A stretch of DNA of 64,000 nt from positions 434,001 to 498,000 of the forward strand of contig OW569345.1 of NCBI GenBank assembly GCA_937625935.1, read 5' to 3'. Both the position numbers and the translations under genes were made by a program. This document shows, piece after piece, positions 39,701 through 49,397 of this stretch (within the stretch, counting starts at the first letter, position 1; each line of letters begins with the position of its first letter). Source of the stretch: Tetramitus jugosus. Lineage: Eukaryota > Heterolobosea > Eutetramitea > Acrasida > Vahlkampfiidae. The notes beneath the pieces were generated by a model. That model was not told the DNA's origin. It was given only the letters and a program-made list of their open reading frames with translations, and ran no database searches.

Positions 39701-42128
39701 AGTAGGAAGCCACGTCAAAGTTAGCAGAAGCAAAGTACTGAAGTAACATATTGGATTCAGCGAGTATTAAATTATATAGCTGATGCATCTCCAAATATGA
39801 AAATTGTTGATTGGTCATAATATCAAGTAGACGCTTAATTATGCTCTCCGGTAGTTTGATTGTCTGGCTACCACTCAGATACAACTCCTGTATAATAAAA
39901 GAACCGATTTCTCTATGTGCTGCCCATTCGGAATCCAAAAGGAATTGAACCACATGGAAGAAAGAGCTCATATCCGTTTGGTAACAAGCAGATGCCAACT
40001 TGGCAATCGCCCTGCAACCATGTATCCTCATTGCGATCAGCTCTTCAATACTTTCTAACATCAGACGCATTGAAAATGATTTGTGCTCTTGGGTATCAGA
40101 CTCAACGACAGGTGGAGCAGTCTGATCTTTACTTTTCTTTCTTCCCTTTGCTTTAGTTGAGGCTGTTGCTTTTGGAATTGTATATTGTAATGCACTCCGC
40201 ACAGAACTTGGTAGAACCATCAAACTAACATCCATTTTTGATCCATAATTTGTTGCCAGCAGTGATATCCAATTGTTAAAAAGAGAATCTGCAGTTTCCA
40301 TAACTCTTTGAGGAACGACCTTAGCGAGTATTACATCCCATACAGCGAGTGATGCCGCAATAATTTCCGCTTTTGCCTCAAGTATGATATTCTGGAATAC
40401 ATACGCCAATGTATCACGAAAGATTGGAGCCAACCAGATCCAACAATCTGCTGATCCTGTGATTAATTTATGAAGCGTATCTACAGCGGATCTACGAACT
40501 GTAGCCAAATTATGTCTCAAGAAAGGCCATAAACGAGGCACTAACTTGCTTAAGTTTTTTGTAAAATGAACTGAACTACTATCTTGAGAACCAACAAGGG
40601 CGTAAAACTTTGCCAATAATCTCATAATACTGGCTGTTGCTGATGATAAATCGTCGAGATCTAACAAAATATCCCATAGCTTAGTGTTGATGTGATGGAG
40701 TTCTTTCGGTGCAAGACGAATGATGTGCTCGGCTACGGGCACTAATGCCTCCGCGGCTACAGATCGAACATCATCGGATGAATCATCGATCGCTGAAATA
40801 ATAGCCGGTAAGACGGTCGGAAGCAATTCATCAATATCTGCCAATCGGATGGCAATCGTGTACTTTAGTCCCAATAAACCTCCATGTCTTACTTGCCAAT
40901 GCTCACCACCCGCCAACGATATTAAACATTGAACAATATTTTTCACTGTGTCACTGCAAGTGTGTCGCAAAACTACGGCTAGTATTTGTGCGCAAGTCTC
41001 TCTGACTGGAGATATTGCCTGATCCGAAACAAAATCTGTAAACTGGTCTAGGATAAAGACGCTAAGCACACAAATGCAAATATCTTCCAAATACTTTTGA
41101 TTTGCCACAAATAATGCATTCGAATCGATACACTTTGTCGACTTTCCTGCTGAAGAGCCATGAGAGGTGAAAATTTCTCTCAAACCAATTGCAGCTCCAT
41201 GTCTAATCTCCCACTGTGGATCAAACAGATCTGTTCTCAGTCGTTCAACCAACCAATAAAATGCCCAATGATCATCATCCTTTAAAGGAACACTACTATC
41301 GAAATCTTCTTCAGAATCTGCTGTTTTTTGTTTTTTTGTTGCTCGCTCGTCAGAATCAGCTTCATTCTGAGCTAACTTAGATGGCCTCTTCTGTTTTTTG
41401 GCCTCTCTCTTGCGTTGATTGTACTGTCTTCGCTCGGAGGCTGTCATATTCAAGAGGTCTACACTGTCATCAATCGCATGTTTGACAGTTTCATCCATTT
41501 CGCCGTCTTGTTGTTGATGGAATGCATCCTCTGATTCCACCTTTTTCTTCTGAAAAATAGGACCATTCAATCCTAGCAATGGTCTTAGATTTTTCTTATT
41601 GATAATAAGTTTTTGCAATTGTGTCTTGTTGGGATCGAGATCATAGGGATGATTTCCATCAGAATCGGCGGCAGCCAACAATGGAACACCATATTGCATC
41701 ACCTTGTGAACATCAAACATGGAAAACGATAACTTTTCATCAAAATCATCAGGTATCGTTGTTGTTATCGTACTATTGTTTTCCTCACTCGCAACTGAAT
41801 GACTGTCCTTGTTGTTATTGTCTGACAACTCATCCTCCTCCTTCTTGATTTGCTCTGATTGGCGATGAGACATTTGGGAAATGCAATGAACTTGTTCAAA
41901 TTTTGGAACGAACTGAGAGATGGCTGATATGGCTTCACCAGCCGCCACTCTTGTCTCCCAACACTTTGATCGCAACAGTTGACTCACCTTTGCGAGAACA
42001 TAGGGTTGTTCATCTTGATGATATTTTGTTGCTTCACCAACTTGTTTGGCAGCAACGCTACGAACAGCAGCACTACCACTGTCCAATAGATTCAAGAGAC
42101 GGTCCAATCGAGAAGAATTCTGTGACAT
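36738..42128 (-). CDS. BTAF1: MOT1/BTAF1, SNF2-family TBP-displacing ATPase
   Basis: 1796 aa in one exon. The N-terminal HEAT repeats begin SRLDRLLNLLDSGSAAVRSV and continue with ERLRTDLFDPQWEIRHGAAI and GGEHWQVRHGGLLGLKYTI, all MOT1 hallmarks. The C-terminal SNF2 ATPase has LRQYQKDGISWMAFLNKY, Walker A CDDMGLGKT, the MOT1-type DEGH box (ILDEGHIIKNKK), SGTPVQNN, TTHVGGLGLNLTGAD and DRAHRIGQKKVVNVYRIL. MOT1 uses ATP to remove TATA-binding protein from DNA in the nucleus. An acidic/basic insert (about 230-280) separates early HEAT repeats. The ATG at 42128 fits the family start; the frame extends 6 codons upstream without another ATG. It shares a 222-nt divergent promoter with COG4. Confidence 0.97.
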   Translation of the reverse strand: MSQNSSRLDRLLNLLDSGSAAVRSVAAKQVGEATKYHQDEQPYVLAKVSQLLRSKCWETRVAAGEAISAISQFVPKFEQVHCISQMSHRQSEQIKKEEDELSDNNNKDSHSVASEENNSTITTTIPDDFDEKLSFSMFDVHKVMQYGVPLLAAADSDGNHPYDLDPNKTQLQKLIINKKNLRPLLGLNGPIFQKKKVESEDAFHQQQDGEMDETVKHAIDDSVDLLNMTASERRQYNQRKREAKKQKRPSKLAQNEADSDERATKKQKTADSEEDFDSSVPLKDDDHWAFYWLVERLRTDLFDPQWEIRHGAAIGLREIFTSHGSSAGKSTKCIDSNALFVANQKYLEDICICVLSVFILDQFTDFVSDQAISPVRETCAQILAVVLRHTCSDTVKNIVQCLISLAGGEHWQVRHGGLLGLKYTIAIRLADIDELLPTVLPAIISAIDDSSDDVRSVAAEALVPVAEHIIRLAPKELHHINTKLWDILLDLDDLSSATASIMRLLAKFYALVGSQDSSSVHFTKNLSKLVPRLWPFLRHNLATVRRSAVDTLHKLITGSADCWIWLAPIFRDTLAYVFQNIILEAKAEIIAASLAVWDVILAKVVPQRVMETADSLFNNWISLLATNYGSKMDVSLMVLPSSVRSALQYTIPKATASTKAKGRKKSKDQTAPPVVESDTQEHKSFSMRLMLESIEELIAMRIHGCRAIAKLASACYQTDMSSFFHVVQFLLDSEWAAHREIGSFIIQELYLSGSQTIKLPESIIKRLLDIMTNQQFSYLEMHQLYNLILAESNMLLQYFASANFDVASYYTVDPQTQVSSINHLSLEDATDVATRIYDFCVANMEDVAMKKETDLLRNKVLGTVDRYTKTSVNIHNEVMACISCAIVHANIIPQNIDSIIQALMHSLSSETISPSLQDRSSFALASLVHQCATAHQQTIESVALNLCGLLCANRPPITLKPEVEEAKKTKKSTKKKAVEEPEVKTKEQIAHRGASLAMNYMARNLGPKFFELLPCIWSYTGGVLCGIGGSVMNNMNDIQSVINAFHILTEIAPSVHEELHCHLLSILDSILALVSLPNEQILAYNALAVATLCNVALHGSMKIIIEKLFRMLADPKDANSRRGAVSVIYKIITTLDITILPYIVFFVVPLLRRMSDQDLITRELASNCFGMVINILPLENSASAPPGFEEAREKERKFIDQLLDNSKVEPYVLPIHINAELRQYQKDGISWMAFLNKYNLHGILCDDMGLGKTLQTICMIASDIFERKKMFQQTGSLEYISLPSLVVCPPTLVGHWYHEINQFCPDLKIAQYSGTVSQKKEVRDTMNELDVVIISYDVLRNDVDRMVDVQSGWNYCILDEGHIIKNKKAQVTRAVKMINANHRLILSGTPVQNNVIELWPLFDFLMPGFLGTEKEFIARYSKPIQTGKDAKATAKEQAEGTQALDALNRQILPFLLRRVKEDVLQDLPEKIIQDCYCDLTPLQARLYEEFSKSHMADEIAETLNHMAKNGSRNLEQEENKQHVFQGLQYLRKLCNHPCLVVNENHPQYDRVCSELQNEGKDLHDVSLSPKMLALKQLLYDCGIGNSVTANEEVDFMSQHRVLIFCQMKSVLDLIEFDLFKNHMPSVSYMRLDGTVEPSQRFGIVHKFNSDPTIDVLLLTTHVGGLGLNLTGADTVIFVEHDWDPSTDLQAMDRAHRIGQKKVVNVYRILTKNTLEEKLMRLEQFKLNISKAAVNTEDSDKRSMNTDRLVSLFQVSNGEKAQPTTVTGSSSSEPQTELWEEKQYEEFDINSFLKKLA

Positions 42129-42350
42129 ACTCACTGCGGAATTCAAAGTGAGAGAAAAAATCGATAAATGCCTTCAGACTAAGAAGTGATAATAGCTAAG
42201 CTTTGTTCTTGTGCGTTCATTTTCTGACGGCTTTTATAGCTCATAAACATTGTAAAACAGTCAACCAATTGGTTGAATCGCACATTCAAACAAAATATGA
42301 TTCTCCGATGATGCGCATTTCCCCGACCTAAAAACTATCGCCAAAATTCG

Positions 42351-44769
42351 ATGAAGAAGAATCAATCATCTCCCATGACCATCTCTGACCAATTGCTGCA
42401 GCAGGTGTATGACCTGATGGAACAATGTGATAAGGAAGATAAGATTGCTAATTTGGAATTTGATCAAATCGTTGAACACAATCAACACATGCTTGAGATT
42501 CAATTGAGTGAGATTGATGAAGTGAGACATCAGATTGTAAATGCACAACAAAGAGCTAGAGCATTATCTAATGGTATCACATCAGTTCATCAATTGGCCG
42601 AAGGTGTGAGCTCCCAAGTCAGACAACTTCATTTGATACAATCAAGAGTGAAAGAAGCATTGAATGCAATTGAGGGAAACATTGGACTCAAGAGTTGTTT
42701 ACAGGGAGTGGAAGAGGCGATTCGGGATGAGGATTATGAAAAGGCTGCTCAGTATATTAGCCGTGTCTACAATCTCAATGGACAACAACAACAGCCACAG
42801 ATAACAAAGAAACAAGGAGAGGAATCAGAACAATATGGAAGCAGTAGCAATGGTGATGATAACCAGTCAATCGAGATGGATGATCAGACATCTTCATCCA
42901 CAATGAACAACAACAATAATGCATCGAATCTGATTGCATTGAAACAATCACATGAGAAGATGAATGAAATTGCACGATCAATGCTCAAAAAGAGTTTACA
43001 GGAAATGAATTTGGAGAATATGGAACGGTTTGCAAAATTGTTTACTCCACTGCACATTGAAAAGGATGGATTGATCATTTTTACCGAGTATTTGATAGAG
43101 CAGACAAGGAGTGAATTGGAAGAAATTGTGAAAAGCGATTTGAGCAAAGTGGGTATGTACATATGCATCTTTTTTTATTCCTTGGTGTTTCTTTGGTTCG
43201 ATTCAGGACACGGATGACTCGCTCACTTTTCATTTTCTTTCCATTTTCCTGAATTTGATATCAAAAGCCGATCTTAAGCTATTGGATGACAGCGAAGAAT
43301 ATGATGACTATAACCAAGACGAAGAAGATTCCATTACGTTTGTTGATCTCTTGAGACAAGTTGTCGATATTATAGCTGGAACAGTCGAATCGAATGAACA
43401 GTTTATAGTGGCGAACTTTGGAGGAAGAGACAAATTGATCTATGTTCTATCAGCAATGCAGCAACTATGTGAAGAAGTGGCCCTGCTCATATTGGACTCT
43501 TTTGTTAAAAAGCGAAGAATTGCTGAAAAGTTTGATACTATTACAAAACTATATAGTCGACACGCTCACTCCAAACAAAAATTGGAACCGGTGGATACAA
43601 GAGAGCTCGATCTACTATTAGAAGAAACTGTTACACTCTGCTCTTGTGTGGAAATCTATGAAAAGTTTGTACAGAGAAAATACAAAGCAGCTATCGCAAA
43701 TATACCGAAACCAGAGTATGAATTCAATCGACAGAGTAAAGTACAAGCTAGAATGCAGGAAATTCTTGCATTTTATATTCCTTTGGATGAATTCTTTATG
43801 AAGAAGAGCATTGATATTGCGGTTGATTTGACCTATCAGGAGCTCAATGCCAAACATGAACTTGAAAATTTAGAAAATGAGTCAGATGAGGAATCAGATG
43901 AGGATGAAATGGAAGATGATAGCCAAAAATGTGCTTCAGTTGTTGAGGATACCTTCTTTGTTTTACAAAAGAGTTTAAGCAGAGCAATAACATCAAACAA
44001 CATATCTCTAATTAGTCAGATACTGAGTACCATTAATTCAATATTGTTAGATGTACTAAAGGAGAAGATATTTAACTTGATTCGCAATGAGGCAACCAAG
44101 TATATTGGCATCAATAGTCTTGAACTAGCACAGAATTATGTTATTAAACTAAAGCGAGAGTATGACAAAATGTGTGAGTACTCGATCAAACCTGAGGAAG
44201 ACAGTCAAAAGAAGAAATTGAATTCATGCTCCTCAGATTTTGTAAAAACATCTCGCAATTTCCAAGAATCAGTCGACCATCAGATCAGATCAATTGTAGA
44301 TATGAGAATAGAACCATCATTAGAGCTAATCAAACAATGGGACTCCAAGATAAACATGGAATTCTTTGTACAGGAGTTAGAACGTGTTACAACAGAATTC
44401 AAACGCAAGTTTACCACCAACAATTTTGATAAATTTATTCAGGAGATTGCAACAAGGCTAACTGACAAAATGGAGAAAGTCGTCATGCAGAGGAACTTCA
44501 ATCCATATAGCGCTCTCAGACTCGATGGAGATATTCGATCTCTGATGCTCTATCTATCCAATAAGACTCAGGCAGTCGTTCGTGACAAATTTGCTCGGCT
44601 AGGACAAATTTCATTCCTCCTCAAGGTGAACTCACCAGAGGAAGTACTAGAATACTGGAATGATGATGCAGGAATGACTGCCATCAATCTGACCTCAGCC
44701 GATGTCAAGAGGGTGCTGAAGAGACGCGAGGACTTTAAGGCATCCGATATCGACCAATTGGAGATGTAA
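42351..44769 (+). CDS. COG4: Conserved oligomeric Golgi complex subunit 4
   Basis: Two exons (42351-43152, 43268-44769) with a 115-nt GTATGT...AAAAG intron give 767 aa. COG tethers retrograde vesicles at the Golgi. The N-terminal coiled coil and EGVSSQVRQLHLIQSRVKEA, followed by LQGVEEAIRDEDYEKAAQYI, match COG4. FGGRDKLIYVLSAMQQLCEE, FMKKSIDIAVDL and the C-terminal LSNKTQAVVRDKFARLGQIS and REDFKASDIDQL blocks also fit. A Ser/Asn/Gln insert (about residues 145-190) and an acidic insert (about 500-520) are local expansions. The splice was placed to keep the frame between SDLSKV and ADLKLL. Confidence 0.94.
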
Positions 44770-44839
44770 CAACAACTATACAACAAAAAATGATAAAGAT
44801 GAATGTGTCCATCATGATGTCAAAGCACTGTATTATGAT

Positions 44840-45769
44840 TTAAAATTGCATTGGATCATCTGGAACTCTAGGGTTGGGACAAGCATTTGCATAATGTCCC
44901 TTTTGTTTGCACTTGTGACACGTAATGTGATCAAATGATCGTCTCTGTGGATTGTTTGGATCTTGTGGTTGATAGCGATTCGATTGATTGTACTGTGATG
45001 ATTGTTGTTGATAGTATGGCTGTTGTTGCTGCTGTTGTTGTTGTTGTTGTGGTGGCATCATCATGTTGTTTTGTGTCTGTGATTGCCCCAATGTCGGTAT
45101 GGATCTCGGATTGTGTTGTTGTTGTTGTTGATGAGAATGACCGTTTGGTCTTCTTTGTTGTTGTGATTGTGGTTGATACGGTTGTGATTGTTGCTGTTGC
45201 TGTTGTTGAGGCATGACCTTTCTTCTGACTCCAAACTCTGCATTCTGTGACAAGTGATCCTGCATGTCCTTTGGAATATCAAACTTTGGATGAGCAAATT
45301 TACAGTTTGGTCCCTTGGCACAAAAACCCGCCAAATAGTCGGGGCAGGCCAACCGGAGAATATGCTTGAGTCGACAGTTGGGACCATGTTTGCAAAAGCC
45401 TCTGTTGAACCAGGGGCATGGCTTCACCTTGTCCTCCTTTCTAATGTGCAAGAAAATACATTCTGGATTACTGCACTCCTCGTACTTTGCAAAAAACCAG
45501 CATTCTGGCATTTTTTTGGGAATGTACTCGTGCAAGAATTCACATGCATCACCCTTTTTACACAATGCACGCAACCAATGCTTACAAACAACGGCCTTCT
45601 CTGCTCTGACGTGTCTGAATGGGCAGTCTTTGCCCTTGGCACAGTGACCTCTCAGATAAAATTTGCAAATTTCACGCGAAGCTTCCTTTGAGAAATTTTT
45701 GGCGTCTTCTCCCTCGAGTACCGTTTCGAAATCAAAGTGCGTTTCATAGTCGTCAAAACGTCCGATCAT
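44840..45769 (-). CDS. CPSF4: Cleavage and polyadenylation specificity factor 30 kDa subunit (CPSF4/Yth1)
   Basis: 309 aa. Five tandem CCCH zinc fingers run from about residue 33 to 160: CKFYLRGHCAKGKDCPFRH, CKHWLRALCKKGDACEFLH, CWFFAKYEECSNPECIFLH, CPWFNRGFCKHGPNCRLKH, CPDYLAGFCAKGPNCKFAH. A Gln-rich linker follows, and a CCHC zinc knuckle (CHKCKQKGHYANAC, about 285-298) sits near the end. This is the CPSF30/Yth1 architecture that recognises the AAUAAA signal. Pairing of this gene with AATAAA motifs seen after several genes here is consistent with a standard signal. The ATG at 45769 opens the frame. The 71-nt gap to COG4's stop makes the two genes convergent neighbours. Confidence 0.96.
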   Translation of the reverse strand: MIGRFDDYETHFDFETVLEGEDAKNFSKEASREICKFYLRGHCAKGKDCPFRHVRAEKAVVCKHWLRALCKKGDACEFLHEYIPKKMPECWFFAKYEECSNPECIFLHIRKEDKVKPCPWFNRGFCKHGPNCRLKHILRLACPDYLAGFCAKGPNCKFAHPKFDIPKDMQDHLSQNAEFGVRRKVMPQQQQQQQSQPYQPQSQQQRRPNGHSHQQQQQHNPRSIPTLGQSQTQNNMMMPPQQQQQQQQQQPYYQQQSSQYNQSNRYQPQDPNNPQRRSFDHITCHKCKQKGHYANACPNPRVPDDPMQF

Positions 45770-46156
45770 ATTTGTTGATGATGATGATGAGGAGATGTGA
45801 TGATGATCGCGTCAAAGTACTATCGGTGAAGATTGTTTGATTTTGTTTTTTTTCTTGTTGTAATTGTCCGTCTCATTGAACGATTTCACTCCGATCGCGG
45901 ATAAATGAGGGCTTGCGCGCCTGGTGAGATATTTACGGAGCTTCAAAAAGTCCAATGGCCGTATTCTTAGTCCGTTGCGGCGTTACGGTTCATCCTTGGC
46001 TCCTCTAAACCTTTAAATATCGGTCATATGGAACGAAACCCAAAGAACTGATCACCACAACCAACACTAAACAACACGAAAGACAGAAGCACATCATCTG
46101 AACAACAATCAAAATAGTTCATACTTTAACCATATTCTCACAACACATCGATAACA
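45770..46156. other. Intergenic, divergent promoter region
   Basis: 387 nt between CPSF30 (minus) and the START-like gene (plus). It includes a GC-rich patch near 45890-45925 in otherwise AT-rich DNA. No gene is seen. Confidence 0.5.
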
Positions 46157-46780
46157 ATGCACTTCTCCAACTGGTTCCATTCCTCTTCGCCCAGCTCTGA
46201 TGCTGCCAACTCCAATAGCAAGCCTGCTTCTGCACCTGCAGATGCGCCTCAAGTGTTTGACACAACGGATGCCCAAGGTATTGGAAGAGCAGGTGTTCGA
46301 GATTCTCTCATCATTCCCAATGCAAACGCATTCCAATGTTTCCAAGTTGTGGCAAACGTTGCCCAGTACCCCTCTTTTCTATCAATTTACAATAGTGTGA
46401 ACGTGGTGTCGGAGGCAACAAGTCCCGATCAAATGGTCAATGAACGGATTGCAAAGTATTCGATCCATACACCACTGATACTTCATCCCTTCTTGAAGAG
46501 TGTTGACTATACGCTGAGATTGATTAGCACCCATCATCCAAATGGAGTCTACACAATGACCTGGCAACAAACTGAAGGTCCTTCCTTCATTGTGGAAAAC
46601 ATCGGAAAATGGACCATTTCCCAGAGAGGACAAGATGTAGTCATGGAGCTAGAGATGAGTCTTGGCTACAGCTTCTACCTACCAAGTAACTTGAAGACAA
46701 TGATACAGACTCATATGGTTCGTGATACGTTGAATAGCATTAGGGATAGAGCCATCCAAGTCCAGAAGAAATCCTTCTAA
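46157..46780 (+). CDS. START/Coq10-like (SRPBCC) protein
   Basis: 207 aa. A Ser/Ala/Pro-rich N-terminus of about 45 residues precedes a START-like domain. The beta strand FQVVANVAQYPSFLSIYNSV is the conserved Coq10/cyclase opening. Later strands include YTLRLISTHHPNGVYTMTWQ and VVMELEMSLGYSFYLP, and the C-terminal helix is HMVRDTLNSIRDRAIQ. Coq10 proteins bind ubiquinone or other hydrophobic ligands. The N-terminus has few basic residues, so a mitochondrial presequence is unconvincing and a generic lipid-binding role is safer. A clear ATG follows an A-rich leader. Confidence 0.65.
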   Translation: MHFSNWFHSSSPSSDAANSNSKPASAPADAPQVFDTTDAQGIGRAGVRDSLIIPNANAFQCFQVVANVAQYPSFLSIYNSVNVVSEATSPDQMVNERIAKYSIHTPLILHPFLKSVDYTLRLISTHHPNGVYTMTWQQTEGPSFIVENIGKWTISQRGQDVVMELEMSLGYSFYLPSNLKTMIQTHMVRDTLNSIRDRAIQVQKKSF

Positions 46781-47074
46781 AAACACCACTTATTTTCCAC
46801 AGTTCTATCATCCTTATACCCCAGCCTATCCTCCCAGGATTCTGTGGAACAGAAGAATCCTCCCACGACACCTTTTAACTTATATAAACCCTTGTACAAA
46901 CTTTCTCCCTGTTTCGATTGCTGCCCATCTCTTAATCTCCGAGTTCTTTTGTCCGCTGTTGGATGACGAATGGTGGTGGAAATTTGAACCAAGAAGCACA
47001 GCGCAAAAAACAGCACAAGCGTGTTTTCACACCAAAAAACCAAAGAACAACAACAACAACAACAAACACATCCA

Positions 47075-48097
47075 ATGAACTTACCCATACCCACCTTTAT
47101 CACCAAATGGGCATGTACCATAACCAACTCCCATCCATTCCTCAGTGGTCTCATTGAACTGTTGGTGTGTCTCGCCTTCTTGCCCTCATTGCTCATTATG
47201 AGCTTTTTGTTCAAAGTGTACGATATGCTCTATGGTCGAAGAAAGAAACCTGTGATACCTATTGTAGAGGGATCAAAGCTATGCATTGTGATCACTGGTG
47301 CTTCTGCTGGCATTGGAAAATCTCTCGTGATGGAATATGCGAGAATCTATGGTCATTCGCACAAGTTGTGCTTTGGATTGATTGGAACGAGTGAAGATCG
47401 GTTGAGACAGAGTGTCAGAGAGCTTCAGGAAGTGTACGGTATCGATGCAAAGAATGTGCTGTATGCGGTGATGGACGTGAGAAACAGAGAGGCCATGAAG
47501 GAGTTTATTGAGAGAGTGGAGAGCGTGTTTGACGGTATTAATGTTCTCGTGGCGAACGCGGGTGTCGCTGATTATTCTCTGCGCAAGAATCATCCGCAAA
47601 TGGAGTTGAGTGAGGTGCAGAATCGAGTGTTGGACATTAATCTCAAGGGTCTCATGAACACAGTGTTGCCCATTGTGGATCGGTTGAACCGTGAAAAATT
47701 GACGGAAACAGGCTATTGGAAGGATCAGAGCATTTGTATTTGTATGGTGTCTTCTGTGTTTGCTGAATTCTCTCACAGTTCATTCTTTACGATTGTGAAG
47801 AAGGCTGTGTTAGAGTATGGAAAGTTTCTGAGGTGGACGTTTGTGAAGAACCCGCATGTGAGCATAACGATTGCTATGCCTGGATTTGTTGACACGCATA
47901 TTGGCCAAGCATTCCAGAATGACAAGTTTATGGTGTTGGACCCTGAAACGACAGCTGAATTGATGGTCGAAGGTATCGAAAGAGGTGATGAAGTGATCAC
48001 ATTCCCTCTACTATTGTACATTGTTGCAAAATTGACTCAAGTGCTTCCACTTGGTTTGTTTGAGCCCATTAATAAGGTGCTCAAGCTAGAAACATAA
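47075..48097 (+). CDS. Short-chain dehydrogenase/reductase, membrane-anchored; Phe at the catalytic Tyr position
   Basis: 340 aa. An N-terminal hydrophobic segment (about 25-47) would anchor it in the ER or a similar membrane. The Rossmann NAD(P) motif TGASAGIG is at 74-81, NAG is in VLVANAGVAD, and the catalytic Ser lies in MVSSVFAEF (about 226). The YxxxK site reads FTIVK with Phe238 and Lys242, so the catalytic Tyr appears absent. The overall size, N-terminal TM and long C-terminus resemble 3-ketodihydrosphingosine reductase (KDSR), but with the missing Tyr an active reductase is doubtful. The ATG at 47075 is the first Met; the frame above it opens only with GTG. An upstream short ORF (46963-47157) is a shadow. 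Confidence 0.82.
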   Translation: MNLPIPTFITKWACTITNSHPFLSGLIELLVCLAFLPSLLIMSFLFKVYDMLYGRRKKPVIPIVEGSKLCIVITGASAGIGKSLVMEYARIYGHSHKLCFGLIGTSEDRLRQSVRELQEVYGIDAKNVLYAVMDVRNREAMKEFIERVESVFDGINVLVANAGVADYSLRKNHPQMELSEVQNRVLDINLKGLMNTVLPIVDRLNREKLTETGYWKDQSICICMVSSVFAEFSHSSFFTIVKKAVLEYGKFLRWTFVKNPHVSITIAMPGFVDTHIGQAFQNDKFMVLDPETTAELMVEGIERGDEVITFPLLLYIVAKLTQVLPLGLFEPINKVLKLET

Positions 48098-48432
48098 CAA
48101 CAGAGTCGCCGAAGAGGATTGTTCATTTTGATCTAAGAGATTGTTATGATCTGGATTGTCGCTGTCTCTCTTGTGGCTCATTTTATTCAGTGGACTTGGT
48201 CTCAGTTCTGGAATTGCAATCAGACCTATTAACCATTGCCTCCAAGCAACTGGGGCAGCCCCCAGAGCTTCAACTGAAATGAAAAATAGCTATTCCAAAC
48301 TTGTCCCTGTAAAGATTGTAATATGAGAATAAAGCAAAGGTGATATCCAAACAAAATAATTAACGAAATAGTGAAAATACAATGCAAATGATATAAAACG
48401 TTCAACTTTCGAAATAGAGAGGTTTATAGCAT
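48098..48432. other. Intergenic between convergent genes
   Basis: 335 nt holding the 3' UTRs of the dehydrogenase and of eS1. An AT-rich stretch with AATAAAGCAAAG near 48330 could be a polyadenylation signal. No gene is seen. Confidence 0.55.
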
Positions 48433-49242
48433 TTAGAGACCGTAAATTTCCTTCAATTTGTTAGAGTCGGTCTTTGGGAACTTCAACACCTTGACTTTGG
48501 TGACGAAAACGTTTTGGACTGGGAAGATAACAGCGCACTTCTTTTCCATTTCAACAGCCAAAAGGTTCATGATGACCTTCTCGGTAAGTTGTCTTGCGTC
48601 AGAAGAGGTGACAGCCTTACCCAAAACTTCCTTCATCTTTCCAGTGATTCTGGCGACTTGGGAGGACTTAGCATAACAGGTCTTCTTCAATTGCAATTGT
48701 CTTCTCTTGGTGACAGCGATAGCGAAGACTCTAACAGTGTATCCGTCGGTGGTTCTAGCATCAACAGAGGTGGTGATCAGAGTGTGCCACTTCTTAACCA
48801 AGGATCTTGCCTTGTCAGTAGTGAATCTCATTCCGTGGAAGGAGGTCAAGCAAGCTCTGTCCTTGACTTCTTCAACTCTGAGCTTGACGACTTGGTGAGA
48901 TTGCTCTTCGTCCATCATCAAATCAGCAACGGAAGCTTCGAAGACACGTCCCTTCATCAATTCGGTGGAGATCTTGGTACCAGCGGTCTTGTTAATAGGG
49001 GTCTTGCAGACATCTCTGACCTTGAATGGTTGAGGTGCCTTGACGTCGAACCATTCCTTCTTTGCGAAGGTGTCAACGATCTTTTTCTTGGCCTTACCCT
49101 TTGGGACTCTCTTACTCTTTCTAAAGCAAATAACGGTATGGATGAGTATTTTGAACTGTGTGAAAATTGCAAGAGTCAACAGAGCATAATCCGCTTTGTT
49201 GAGCATGAGAAAAATGCGCTATGATACAAACCCTGCTGTCAT
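48433..49242 (-). CDS. RPS3A: 40S ribosomal protein eS1 (S3a)
   Basis: An 11-nt coding exon (49242-49232) and exon 2 (49120-48433) flank a 111-nt GTTTGT...CTTTAG intron, giving 232 aa. The joined N-terminus MTAGKSKRVPKGKAKKKIVD matches the eS1 start. FAKKEWFDVKAPQPFKVRD, GRVFEASVADL, GMRFTTDKARSLVKKWHT and TTDGYTVRVFAIAVTKRR are diagnostic. It is a small-subunit component. The protein is shorter than animal S3a (264 aa), mainly at the C-terminus. Codon use is strongly biased (for example repeated GTC, AAG, ACC), as expected for high expression. A long antisense ORF overlaps it but is a shadow. Confidence 0.96.
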
Positions 49243-49397
49243 TTTGGATTATGTGTTTTGGCTAATGATGTTTGCTTTGTTTTGATTTTTTCGATTAATC
49301 GATTTTTTCTCGGTGGTTGACTTCAACGCAGGTTGACTGAAACTTCAAATTTTTTTCGCAAACTTCAATTTATTGATTGAAAGATTACTGTCCTTTC

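Noticed and set aside
48514-49224. 236-codon plus-strand ORF over the eS1 gene
   Set aside because: It lies antisense to a clear ribosomal protein gene and has shadow-like composition.
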